From Acidibrevibacterium fodinaquatile (lineage in GTDB: Bacteria; Pseudomonadota; Alphaproteobacteria; Acetobacterales; Acetobacteraceae), in the NCBI RefSeq assembly GCF_003352165.1, contig NZ_CP029176.1, positions 434,001-498,000 on the forward strand: DNA of 64,000 nucleotides, in the 5' to 3' direction. Positions 8,116 to 16,365 of this stretch are shown in pieces (the first letter of the stretch is position 1; every line of letters begins with the position of its first letter). The notes below the pieces were generated by a model, which searched no databases, was not told the origin of the DNA, and worked only from the letters and a program-made list of their open reading frames with translations. A program made the position numbers and the translations under genes.

Positions 8116-8592
8116 ATGACCGACACCCAAACAGCACCTGTCCCGGCCCTCGACTTCACGGCATGGGACCAGAAGGAGCGCGAGCAAATCCGCGTGGCGG
8201 ATGAATTGCTCCCTGCGAACAAGACTGCCCTGTTCGATGCCCTCGCGGCGGCGGGGATCGAAATCGTCACCGTCATCTTCGATGGCTATGGCGACAGCGG
8301 TCAGATCGAGAACATCGAGGCCCGGGTCGGCGATGCGATCATCGCGCTGCCACCTCACGAGATCGAAGTCGTGAGCCCGGTCTGGGGCAGTTCCGAGATC
8401 GAACGCCGTACCCAGCCGGTCCGCGAGGCCATCGAAACCTTGGCCTACGCCTTCCTCGGCCAGACCCATGGCGGTTGGGAGAACAGCGACGGGGCCTATG
8501 GCGACTTCACCTTCGACGTCGCCGAACGGACCATCACGCTCGACTACAACGAGCGGCACATGGAGTCCGACTATTCCCAGCACGTGTTTTGA
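8116..8592 (+). CDS. DUF6878 family protein
   Basis: Soluble acidic protein of 158 aa matching DUF6878 as I recall it (ANKTALFDALAAAGIEIVTV, FDGYGDSGQIENIEAR, THGGWENSDGAYGDFTFDV, ending DYSQHVF). No catalytic motif is obvious. ATG 8116 has GGAGA 8 nt upstream. It is the first of four small conserved ICE genes (8116-10474) on one strand between parB and the strawberry-notch gene, each with its own Shine-Dalgarno. Function unknown; DUF6878, DUF6915 and DUF6927 commonly occur together in alphaproteobacterial ICEs. Confidence 0.8.
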   Translation: MTDTQTAPVPALDFTAWDQKEREQIRVADELLPANKTALFDALAAAGIEIVTVIFDGYGDSGQIENIEARVGDAIIALPPHEIEVVSPVWGSSEIERRTQPVREAIETLAYAFLGQTHGGWENSDGAYGDFTFDVAERTITLDYNERHMESDYSQHVF

Positions 8593-8602
8593 GGAGGCGG
8601 CA

Positions 8603-8965
8603 ATGGGACATTGCTATCACCACGCCCTCTCCTCGGTGAAGAAATGGGGCGGCGCGGCCGAGGATTATCTGCCGCTGCATCAATGGTTCGACGAGTCGAA
8701 AGCTATCACCGCTGATTTTCGGCACCGCGCGCTGCGCCATCATGCCGAAGGCATCTTCATGCTGGAGCGCTTTTTCGGCCCGACGATCACCATCTCGACC
8801 GGCCGCGTGGTGCCGGTGCGGCTGATCGGCGAGCAGCATGTGCGCGAAGACCTCGGTTTCATTCCGAGCTTCGCGGATTGGGTGCGCTGCATCCGCCCCG
8901 AGCCCTGGATGGGCCGGGCCCAGCCGATCCATCGCGACGTCGATCCCTTCGCCGCCGCCGGCTGA
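8603..8965 (+). CDS. DUF6915 family protein
   Basis: Protein of 120 aa beginning MGHCYHHALSSVKKWGG, with FRHRALRHHAEGIFMLERFFGPTI and GEQHVREDLGFIPSFADWVRCI, which I recall as DUF6915. It is His-rich at the N-terminus and in the RHRALRHH helix, so metal binding is conceivable but not shown. ATG 8603 has GAGGAGG just upstream and lies 10 nt after the DUF6878 stop, so the two are co-transcribed. No membrane or signal sequence. Function unknown. Confidence 0.8.
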   Translation: MGHCYHHALSSVKKWGGAAEDYLPLHQWFDESKAITADFRHRALRHHAEGIFMLERFFGPTITISTGRVVPVRLIGEQHVREDLGFIPSFADWVRCIRPEPWMGRAQPIHRDVDPFAAAG

Positions 8966-8990
8966 TCACTCTTCCACGTCAACGCAACGA

Positions 8991-9016
8991 AAAGCCCGGC
9001 CATCGCGCCGGGCTTT
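8991..9016 (+). promoter_or_regulatory. Intergenic hairpin, copy 2
   Basis: AAAGCCCGGC (8991-9000), loop CATCGC, GCCGGGCTTT (9007-9016), then TTTCTGGAGACCCGAC and ATG 9037. Same stem, loop size and Shine-Dalgarno context as the copy at 8069-8116. Confidence 0.55.
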
Positions 9017-9036
9017 CGCATTTCTGGAGACCCGAC

Positions 9037-9795
9037 ATGGCCGACTACTTCTCACCGACCGTCATTCAGCAACCGATCCCGATCGCCGACATGACGCCGC
9101 TCGAAATTCTCGTGCTCAGCCTCATCTTCGACGCCGACCCGGATGGCGAGACACTGTACTTCCACACCGCCTTTGGCCCGAGCGACGCCATCGGGCTTTC
9201 CATCGACGAGCTCCGGGCGGCGTTCGAAGCGTCCGCCGCAACCGCCAGCACGGCGACCACGTATGTCGCCGAGCGCCTCGCGGCTGTGGCCGCCGACGAC
9301 ACCGAGATCGAGATCGATTTCAGCGGCACGTCCTGGGAGTTCATCTTTCAGGACATCGTGCGCCGTTCCTCAACGCTCCGCTACGTCACGGTCGTCACGT
9401 CTTTCACCTGTTCAAAGATGCGGCCGGATGGCTTTGGCGGGATGGCGGTGCTCATCACCGCCGAGGCCATCACGGGCAAGAGCACAGAGGACATCCTCTG
9501 CGACCTCCTGGACGAGGCCGAACACGGTCCGCTCGCAACCGCCCCGGGCTTCGGCGTCCATGTCTTCCTGCGCCTTGGTGAAGAGAATGTCCGCGCGGAG
9601 ATCACCCACCTCATCGAGGCCGACGAGACGCTGACAACGATCGCCCCCGATGCCGTTACGGACACTGACATCCGCGCTCTCTGCCTCGGTGTGCTCGAGC
9701 GGTTGGACCTGACCGAGGAACAAGGTTCGGCGATCTTCAAAGCAGCCTTGGCGGCGATCAGCCAAGCCGAGCAGCGGCTCGCTCCGACCGGCTGA
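9037..9795 (+). CDS. Conserved ICE protein of unknown function
   Basis: Soluble acidic protein of 252 aa, starting MADYFSPTVIQQPIPIADMTPLEILVLSLIFDAD. I do not recognise a family. Two short Cys motifs (TCSKM and LCLGVLERL) and an Asp/Glu-rich second half are visible, with no transmembrane or enzyme signature. ATG 9037 is preceded by TGGAGAC and the repeated hairpin module. The C-terminal part (DTDIRALCLGVLERLDLTEEQGSAIFKAALAAI) looks helical. Position and codon use match the neighbouring DUF6915 and DUF6927 genes, so it belongs to the same ICE gene set. Confidence 0.65.
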   Translation: MADYFSPTVIQQPIPIADMTPLEILVLSLIFDADPDGETLYFHTAFGPSDAIGLSIDELRAAFEASAATASTATTYVAERLAAVAADDTEIEIDFSGTSWEFIFQDIVRRSSTLRYVTVVTSFTCSKMRPDGFGGMAVLITAEAITGKSTEDILCDLLDEAEHGPLATAPGFGVHVFLRLGEENVRAEITHLIEADETLTTIAPDAVTDTDIRALCLGVLERLDLTEEQGSAIFKAALAAISQAEQRLAPTG

Positions 9796-9874
9796 TCATC
9801 GAGATTTTCCACCTATCACGGCGCGCCTCGTACCAACGCACGCGGTCATCATCCCCCATCGAAAGGAGACGGCT

Positions 9875-10474
9875 ATGGGCTGGCTCTACATGAAATCCCT
9901 CAAGGGCCATTCCGGCCCGCGCCAGTATCTCGACGCCCAGTTCACGTACGAGCGTCCCGACGTGACTTCAAAAGTGCTGCGCTCCGCGCTTGTCGGCATG
10001 CGCGTTTACTATGCCGCCGTGGAGCAGGTCCGCATCGCCGCCGGTCAGCGCGAGGTCTGGGCCGTCATCTGCCTCGTTCGATACAACCCGCGCGACCCCG
10101 AGGGCTACATCTTCGGCTACAAGGATATGGAAGAATCGATGGGTCCATACGAGTGCGATTGCCCCGAACCGATTCTCGATCTGCTGACGCCGACCGACCG
10201 CGAATATGCTGTGCAATGGCGGGCCCGCTGCCGCGAAAACACCGCCGCTCGTCGCGCGAGGGCCGCCAAGCCGAGCCCGCGCGCGGGGCAGGTGATCGTC
10301 TTCGACGAACCGCTTTCTTTCGCCGATGGCCGAAGCTTCGAGCGGTTGGAGGTCGTTGCCAACCCGCGCAGCCATCGCACCGTTCTCTTTCGTGCGCCCG
10401 CCTCCAGCAATCTCTATCGAATCCCCAACATCAAGAACCGAACCTACCGGCTCGTCGATCCGCCGCCGGGATGA
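9875..10474 (+). CDS. DUF6927 family protein
   Basis: Protein of 199 aa beginning MGWLYMKSLKGHSGPRQYLD, with EVWAVICLVRYNPRDPEGYIFGYKDM and CDCPEPILDLLTP, the pattern I recall for DUF6927. The MGWLYM...GP..YLD start resembles proteins that handle incoming DNA or signals, but no function is established. AAAGGAGA lies 9 nt before ATG 9875. The gene ends before a strong terminator at 10501, closing the small-gene cluster. Confidence 0.8.
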   Translation: MGWLYMKSLKGHSGPRQYLDAQFTYERPDVTSKVLRSALVGMRVYYAAVEQVRIAAGQREVWAVICLVRYNPRDPEGYIFGYKDMEESMGPYECDCPEPILDLLTPTDREYAVQWRARCRENTAARRARAAKPSPRAGQVIVFDEPLSFADGRSFERLEVVANPRSHRTVLFRAPASSNLYRIPNIKNRTYRLVDPPPG

Positions 10475-10500
10475 ACGTGCCTTTCTTCTCGGCGACATCA

Positions 10501-10537
10501 AAGGGTCCGGCGCCCAGCGCCGGACCCTTTTCTTCTT
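10501..10537 (+). terminator. Strong rho-independent terminator
   Basis: Perfect 13-bp stem AAGGGTCCGGCGC (10501-10513) and GCGCCGGACCCTT (10517-10529), 3-nt loop, then TTCTTCTT. It separates the DUF6927 gene from the leader of the strawberry-notch gene. Confidence 0.85.
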
Positions 10538-10546
10538 GAGCGTCCC

Positions 10547-10642
10547 TAGAGGGAGAGGACGGCCGGGACGGGTTTGAGCCGTTGGGGTCGAGAGAGAGCG
10601 CCCCTCGGCTCGACCCGTTCCGGCTCTCCCGAGGTTCCCTTC
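10547..10642 (+). promoter_or_regulatory. ICE leader copy 3 (strawberry-notch gene)
   Basis: TAGAGGGAGAG (10547-10557), then 8-bp stem GGGTCGAG (10585-10592) and CTCGACCC (10609-10616). Shares GTCGAGAGAGAG with the parB leader and the upstream block with both other copies. The hairpin loop is larger (16 nt), so this is the most diverged copy. Confidence 0.5.
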
Positions 10643-13600
10643 ATGACGACGAATCCCGCTTCCACGGCCGTTTCTGCGGCCGCGCCGCTCCCTGTCGCGC
10701 CGCCCGCTCCAGCGGTAGCCGACGCGCTGGCTCATGCCGCACGGAGCATCCTTCCCCACCTTGAGCGCGGCCAGCGTGTCGATGCACCGACGCTCCGGGG
10801 ATCGATGGTCTCCGCCTTCGGCGGTTCCGACGCCGATGGCGCCTGGGACTGGAAGACCGCCTACGACGCCTGCGAAGCGGCGACTATCCTGTTCCTGCGC
10901 AAATTCGGCCCAGCCATGCTTGCACGGGCAGCCTCTCCCGCCGCCATGCTGCCGATGCTGGCCAAGATCGCGGGCCTTCTCCCCACCCACACGCGCCGCT
11001 CCGAGGAGAGCCAGGCGCTTCAGCAGTTCTCGACGCCGATTGCCCTCGGCTTGGCGGCCAGCGCCGCCGCGGCGATCACACCCGCCGATCTCGTGCTGGA
11101 GCCTTCGGCGGGCACCGGGCTGCTCGCCATCCTCGCCGAACTCGCCGGCGGGGCGCTTGTTCTCAATGAGCTGGCCGAGACGCGCGCCGGGCTGCTGGAT
11201 CATCTGTTCCCCGCCGTCGCCGTCACCCGTCACGACGCCGCGCAAATCCACGATCATCTCGACGCCAGCGTCGTTCCAAGCGTCGTGCTCATGAACCCGC
11301 CGTTCTCCGCGCTCGCGAACGTCGATCGCCGCATGGCCGACGCCGCCCTGCGCCACATTGCCTCGGCGCTCGCACGTCTCGCCGAGGGCGGCCGATTGGT
11401 CGCGATCACCGGGGCGAACTGCGCGCCCGACAATCCGGTGTGGGCCGACGCCTTCGTCCGGTTGCAGGAACGCGGGCGCATCGTGTTCTCGGCCGCCATC
11501 GATGGATCGGTCTATGCCAAGCATGGCACGACCATCGACACGCGCCTGACCGTGATCGACCGTCTGCCCGCGCCCGATCCGACAGTGTTTCCGGCTTTGC
11601 ACAGTTGCGCACCCGATGCCGCGACCTTGCTTGGCTGGATCGCCAAATTCGTTCCAGCCAGGCTCCCGCTCGCCACCCCGGTCGTCACCCGGGCGACGGT
11701 TCGTTCCGCAGCCGCACGGCCGCAGCGCGTTGCGCCGCGCCCTTCCTCCGTCCCGGCCACGACGCCCGAGCCAGAGGCGGTTGAGCTGTCCTATGAGACC
11801 GTCGACTGGATGCCGGTCGAGGGTGGCCACATCACCGAGGCGCTTTATGAAGGATACGGATTGCAGTCGATCCGTATTCCCGGCTCTCAGGCTCATCCCA
11901 CCAAGCTGGTGCAATCGGCGGCGATGGCGTCGGTGGCACCGCCCAAGCCAAGCTATCGGCCGCACCTGCCCGCCAATGTCGTCACGGACGGCATGCTGTC
12001 CGACGCCCAGCTCGAAAGCGTGATCACCGCCGGCGAGGCCCATTGCGGCCACCTCGCCGGATCGTGGACGGTGGACGAGACCTTCGACATCGTGTCGGCC
12101 GCGCCCGATGACGCTGAAAACGCCGTCCGCTTCCGCCGCGGCTGGTTTCTCGGCGACGGCACCGGCGCCGGAAAGGGCCGACAAGTCGCCGGCATCCTGC
12201 TCGACAACTGGCTGAAGGGTCGCCGCCGCGCGGTCTGGGTGTCGAAATCCGACAAGCTGATCGAGGACGCCCAGCGCGATTGGTCGGCGCTCGGCCAGGA
12301 GCGGCTGCTGGTGACTCCGCTGTCGCGCTTCCGTCAGGGAACGCCGATCCGTTTGGAGCAAGGCGTCCTATTCACCACCTATGCCACGCTACGCACCGAC
12401 GCGCGCGACGAGAAGGTTTCGCGGGTCCGGCAGATCGTCGAATGGTTGGGCTCCGATTTCGATGGGGTGATCATTTTCGACGAGAGCCATGCCATGCAGA
12501 ACGCGGCCGGCGGCAAGGGAGAACGCGGCGACCAGGCCGCCTCGCAGCAGGGACGTGCGGGACTCCGGCTTCAGCACGCGCTGCCGAACGCGCGCGTCGT
12601 CTATGTCTCGGCGACCGGCGCGACCACCGTCCACAATCTCGCCTATGCCCAGCGGCTCGGCCTCTGGGGCGGCGAGGATTTTCCCTTCGCCACGCGGGCA
12701 GAGTTCGTCGAGGCGATCGAGGCCGGCGGTGTCGCGGCCATGGAGGTCCTGGCGCGCGACATGAAGGCGCTCGGCCTCTATGCGGCCCGTTCACTCAGCT
12801 ACGAGGGCGTCGAATATGAGCTGGTCGAGCATCGGCTCACCGACGAGCAGATCCGCATTTACGACGCTTATGCCGGGGCGTTCGGCGTCATCCACAACAA
12901 TCTCGACGCCGCGCTGGAGGCGACCAACGTCACCGGCGAAACGGGCATGCTGAACGCGCAGGCCAAATCCGCCGCGCGGTCGGCTTTCGAGAGCGCCAAG
13001 CAGCGTTTCTTCAATCATCTGATCACGGCGATGAAGACGCCTTCGCTGATCGCCGCGGTCGAGCGCGATCTGACGGCCGGCCATGCCGCCGTCATCCAGA
13101 TTGTCTCGACCGGCGAGGCGCTGATGGAGCGCCGCCTTGCCGAGATTCCGACCGAGGAATGGGGCGATGTTCAGGTCGACATCACTCCACGCGAGTACGT
13201 GCTGGATTATTTGGCGCACAGCTTCCCGACCCAGCTCTACGAGCCCTTCACCGACAGCGAGGGCAATCTCTCCTCGCGCCCGGTCTATCGCGATGGTCAG
13301 CCCGTGCAGTGCCGCGAGGCCGTCGCCCGCCGTGATCGCCTGATCGAGAAGCTGGCGTCGCTGCCGCCGGTCCATGGCGCGCTCGACCAGATCGTTCAGC
13401 GCTTCGGCACGGAGATGGTCGCCGAGGTGACGGGCCGCTCGCGCCGGATCATCCGCAGATGCGGATCGGACGGCGTCGATCGCCTCGCCGTCGAGAACCG
13501 AGCTGGTTCGGCCAATCTCGCCGAAACGCAGGCCTTCATGGACGACGCCAAGCGCATCCTCGTCTTCTCGGACGCTGGCGGCACCGGACGGTCCTATCAT

Positions 13601-14989
13601 GCCGAACTTTCGGCGAAGAACCGCCGCCTGCGCGTCCACTATCTGCTGGAGGCCGGATGGAAGGCGGACGCCGCCATCCAAGGCCTGGGGCGGACCAACC
13701 GCACCAACCAGGCGCAGCCGCCGCTATTTAGGCCGATCGCGACGAACGTGAAGGCCGAGAAGCGCTTCCTCTCGACGATCGCCCGCCGGCTCGACACCTT
13801 GGGCGCCATCACCAAGGGGCAGCGCCAGACCGGTGGCCAGGGCCTATTCAGGCCCGAAGACAATCTGGAGAGCCACTACGCCCGCGACGCGTTGCGCCAG
13901 CTCTATGTCCTGCTGGTCATGGGCAAGGTCGATGGGTGTTCGCTGGGCGCGTTCGAAGATGCAACCGGGCTGAAGCTGACCGACAGCAATGGCATCCGGG
14001 ACGAGCTGCCGCCGATCACCACCTTCCTCAATCGGCTGCTGGCGCTGACCATCGACCTGCAGAATATCCTGTTCACGGCGTTCGAGCAGCTCCTGACCGC
14101 CCGTATCGAGGGCGCGATCGCATCGGGAACCTACGATGTCGGGTTGGAGACGTTGACGGCGGAGAGCTTCGTCGTCACCGGTCGGCAGACAATCTACACC
14201 CACCCCGGCACCTCGGCGGAAACCCGCCTGCTGACGATCACGCAGCGCGAGCGCAACCGACCGGTCACGCTCGACGAGGCGCTGGGGCGGCTCTCCGATC
14301 CCCGCGCCATGTTGCTGGTCAACAGCCAGTCGGGCCGGGCTGCCGTTCAGGTTCCGGCGCCGAGTCTGATGCTCGACGATGGCGAGGTCGAACGCCGCGT
14401 GCGGCTCATCCGGCCGATGGAGCATCCCGCCATGCCGCTTGCGACGATGCCCCAAACGCATTGGCGGGAAGCCGACCGCGAAAGCTTCGCCCGTGCCTGG
14501 ACGGCCGAACTCGCCGGTGTGCCGGAATTCACCGACAGCGAGGTCCATATCGTCGCCGGTCTCCTGTTGCCGATCTGGAAGCGTCTGCCGAACGAGTCGA
14601 GCCGGGTTTATCGGCTCCAAACCGATACCGGGGAACGCATCGTCGGTCGCAAGGTGTCCCCGGCATGGGTGGCCAGTGCGCTTGAAACCAGCCCATCGAA
14701 CCTGTCGGCCGATGACGCCTTCACGGCGCTGGTGGATGGCAGGACCATCCTCGATCTTGCCGAAGGGCTTCAGCTTCGCCGCGTCCGCGTCATGGGCGCC
14801 AACCGCATCGAACTGACCGGCTTCACCGACGCCATGCGTGACCGGCTGCGAGCGTACGGCCTGTTCCATGAGATCATCTCGTGGAAGCTCAGGATGTTCG
14901 TCCCGACCGACGCCGCCGGCCCGGCGATCCTGGCAAAGGTGCTGGAACGCTATCCGCTCGCGCGCGTCGCCGAGCGGGCGGCGGCGTGA
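10643..14989 (+). CDS. Strawberry-notch family methylase/helicase
   Basis: Giant soluble protein of 1,448 aa. The N-terminal third resembles an N6-adenine methyltransferase: LVLEPSAGTGLLAIL (SAM-binding) and NPPFS at about 218-222. The middle is the strawberry-notch AAA/helicase core: Walker A GDGTGAGKGRQ at about 504, Walker B DESH at about 613, ATGATTVHNLAYAQRLG. The C-terminal helicase domain has FSDAGGTGRSYHAEL and the arginine motif GLGRTNRTNQ near 1014. Such proteins occur in ICEs and large phages and are often guessed to remodel or modify incoming DNA. ATG 10643 follows GAGGTTCCCTTC; a longer frame would cross the leader. One intact frame, family-typical size. Confidence 0.9.
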   Translation: MTTNPASTAVSAAAPLPVAPPAPAVADALAHAARSILPHLERGQRVDAPTLRGSMVSAFGGSDADGAWDWKTAYDACEAATILFLRKFGPAMLARAASPAAMLPMLAKIAGLLPTHTRRSEESQALQQFSTPIALGLAASAAAAITPADLVLEPSAGTGLLAILAELAGGALVLNELAETRAGLLDHLFPAVAVTRHDAAQIHDHLDASVVPSVVLMNPPFSALANVDRRMADAALRHIASALARLAEGGRLVAITGANCAPDNPVWADAFVRLQERGRIVFSAAIDGSVYAKHGTTIDTRLTVIDRLPAPDPTVFPALHSCAPDAATLLGWIAKFVPARLPLATPVVTRATVRSAAARPQRVAPRPSSVPATTPEPEAVELSYETVDWMPVEGGHITEALYEGYGLQSIRIPGSQAHPTKLVQSAAMASVAPPKPSYRPHLPANVVTDGMLSDAQLESVITAGEAHCGHLAGSWTVDETFDIVSAAPDDAENAVRFRRGWFLGDGTGAGKGRQVAGILLDNWLKGRRRAVWVSKSDKLIEDAQRDWSALGQERLLVTPLSRFRQGTPIRLEQGVLFTTYATLRTDARDEKVSRVRQIVEWLGSDFDGVIIFDESHAMQNAAGGKGERGDQAASQQGRAGLRLQHALPNARVVYVSATGATTVHNLAYAQRLGLWGGEDFPFATRAEFVEAIEAGGVAAMEVLARDMKALGLYAARSLSYEGVEYELVEHRLTDEQIRIYDAYAGAFGVIHNNLDAALEATNVTGETGMLNAQAKSAARSAFESAKQRFFNHLITAMKTPSLIAAVERDLTAGHAAVIQIVSTGEALMERRLAEIPTEEWGDVQVDITPREYVLDYLAHSFPTQLYEPFTDSEGNLSSRPVYRDGQPVQCREAVARRDRLIEKLASLPPVHGALDQIVQRFGTEMVAEVTGRSRRIIRRCGSDGVDRLAVENRAGSANLAETQAFMDDAKRILVFSDAGGTGRSYHAELSAKNRRLRVHYLLEAGWKADAAIQGLGRTNRTNQAQPPLFRPIATNVKAEKRFLSTIARRLDTLGAITKGQRQTGGQGLFRPEDNLESHYARDALRQLYVLLVMGKVDGCSLGAFEDATGLKLTDSNGIRDELPPITTFLNRLLALTIDLQNILFTAFEQLLTARIEGAIASGTYDVGLETLTAESFVVTGRQTIYTHPGTSAETRLLTITQRERNRPVTLDEALGRLSDPRAMLLVNSQSGRAAVQVPAPSLMLDDGEVERRVRLIRPMEHPAMPLATMPQTHWREADRESFARAWTAELAGVPEFTDSEVHIVAGLLLPIWKRLPNESSRVYRLQTDTGERIVGRKVSPAWVASALETSPSNLSADDAFTALVDGRTILDLAEGLQLRRVRVMGANRIELTGFTDAMRDRLRAYGLFHEIISWKLRMFVPTDAAGPAILAKVLERYPLARVAERAAA

Positions 14990-14991
14990 CG

Positions 14992-16032
14992 ATGGCGCTC
15001 AATGCCGCCGACCTGGCGCACCGGCTCGCGCGCGATGCCGAGGCGGTGTGCCGCCATTATCTCTCCAACGGCCGCCGCGAGGGCCGCTATTGGCTGGTCG
15101 GCGACGTGAGGAATACGCCCGGCCGCTCCCTGTTCGTCCGGCTGAAAGGACCAGAATCCGGCAAGTGCGCGGCCGGCAAATGGACCGACGCGGCGACCGG
15201 CGATCACGGCGACCTCCTCGATGTCATCCGGGAGAGCTGCGGACTTGCCGATTTCCGCGACGTCGCCAACGAGGCCCGGCACTTTCTCAGCCTGCCGAGA
15301 TCGGAGCCGGAACCAGATCATGCGCGGCAACCGTCGTCCGTACCGGCAGGATCGCCGGAATCAGCACGCCGCCTCTTCGCCATGGCACAGCCGATTTCGG
15401 GCACAATCGTCGAAGGGTATTTGCGCAAACGCGGCATTACCGCTTTGCACGGAACCGCAAGCCTCCGCTTCCACCCACGCTGCTACTACCGTCCCGATGC
15501 ATGGTCTCCGACCGAGACCTGGCCGGCGATGATCGCTGCCGTCACCGGCCTCGACGGCAAGATCAGCGGGGCGCATCGCACTTGGCTCGACCCATCAGGG
15601 CGGGGCAAGGCGGCGATCGACACGCCGCGAAGGGCGATGGGCAACCTCCTGGGCAACGCCGTCCGTTTCGATTTGGCGCGCGATGTCCTGGCGGCTGGCG
15701 AAGGCATCGAGACCATGCTCTCGCTGCGATGCGTCATGCCCACCATGCCGATGGTGGCCGCACTCTCGGCCGCGCACCTCGCCGCCATCCTGTTCCCAGC
15801 GACACTGCGCCGGCTCTATATCGCCCGCGACGACGATCCGGCCGGGGACGGCGCCATGGCGAGCCTGATCGACCGCGCGAACGAGGCCGGGATCGAGGCG
15901 ATGGCCTTGTCGCCACGACTGGGCGACTTCAACGAGGATCTCCGCACGCTCGGCATCGATGCGCTACGGGCGGCTTTGCGGGTGCAGATCGCTCCCGAAG
16001 ACGTCGCGCGTTTCATGGAATTGGTGCCATGA
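14992..16032 (+). CDS. Toprim-domain (primase-like) protein
   Basis: Protein of 346 aa. The N-terminus (DAEAVCRHYLSNGRREGRYWLVGDVRNTPGRSLFVRL, KCAAGKWTDAATGDHGDLLDV) matches the DUF7146/primase-like region; the C-terminus is a Toprim fold with the catalytic Glu in AAGEGIETML at about 236 and the acidic motif YIARDDDPAG at about 278. Toprim proteins of this type are primase or topoisomerase-related and probably act on single-stranded ICE DNA after transfer. ATG 14992 lies directly after the strawberry-notch stop (14989), implying co-translation. No zinc-finger of canonical DnaG type is visible. Confidence 0.85.
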   Translation: MALNAADLAHRLARDAEAVCRHYLSNGRREGRYWLVGDVRNTPGRSLFVRLKGPESGKCAAGKWTDAATGDHGDLLDVIRESCGLADFRDVANEARHFLSLPRSEPEPDHARQPSSVPAGSPESARRLFAMAQPISGTIVEGYLRKRGITALHGTASLRFHPRCYYRPDAWSPTETWPAMIAAVTGLDGKISGAHRTWLDPSGRGKAAIDTPRRAMGNLLGNAVRFDLARDVLAAGEGIETMLSLRCVMPTMPMVAALSAAHLAAILFPATLRRLYIARDDDPAGDGAMASLIDRANEAGIEAMALSPRLGDFNEDLRTLGIDALRAALRVQIAPEDVARFMELVP

Positions 16033-16365
16033 AGCGGCACCGAAAATGATGTCCGCGGCGGCGCCGGTCTCATGCCGTATTCGATCGAGGTGCTTCCCAG
16101 CCTTGTCGGAGAGGACCGCGCCCACGGCCTTCTGAGAGGGCGACCCTTGCGGCAAACGGCCCAGACCGGCAATGGCGGATGGCCAACTATTTTCCGTCGG
16201 CGGGCAAGCCCGCCTTTACATCGCGAGGCAAAATAGCCGGCCCCCGCCATCCTCCGCTGCGCTTCGGCCCTTCGCTTTGCTCCGGGTGCAGGTCCGGTCC
16301 GCCCGCCGCCTTTCGTCGCCAAGAAGGCCGCGATGGGCGCGGTCGATCCGACGAAGGAAAGCACC
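16033..16365 (+). promoter_or_regulatory. Gene-free leader with conserved block, copy A
   Basis: 333 bp without a gene. It contains TCGCGAGGCA (16221-16230) and a 26-nt block (16245-16270, starting CGCCATCCTCCGCTGCGCT) that recurs with one mismatch before the DUF736 gene (23028-23053), again after TCGCGAGGCA. The block ends about 96 nt before the DUF2493 start, so it is a shared promoter or leader element. Confidence 0.5.

Noticed and set aside
9968-12361. 797-aa minus-strand frame
   Set aside because: Shadow of the DUF6927 and strawberry-notch genes in high-GC DNA; Arg/Gly/His-rich with no domain.
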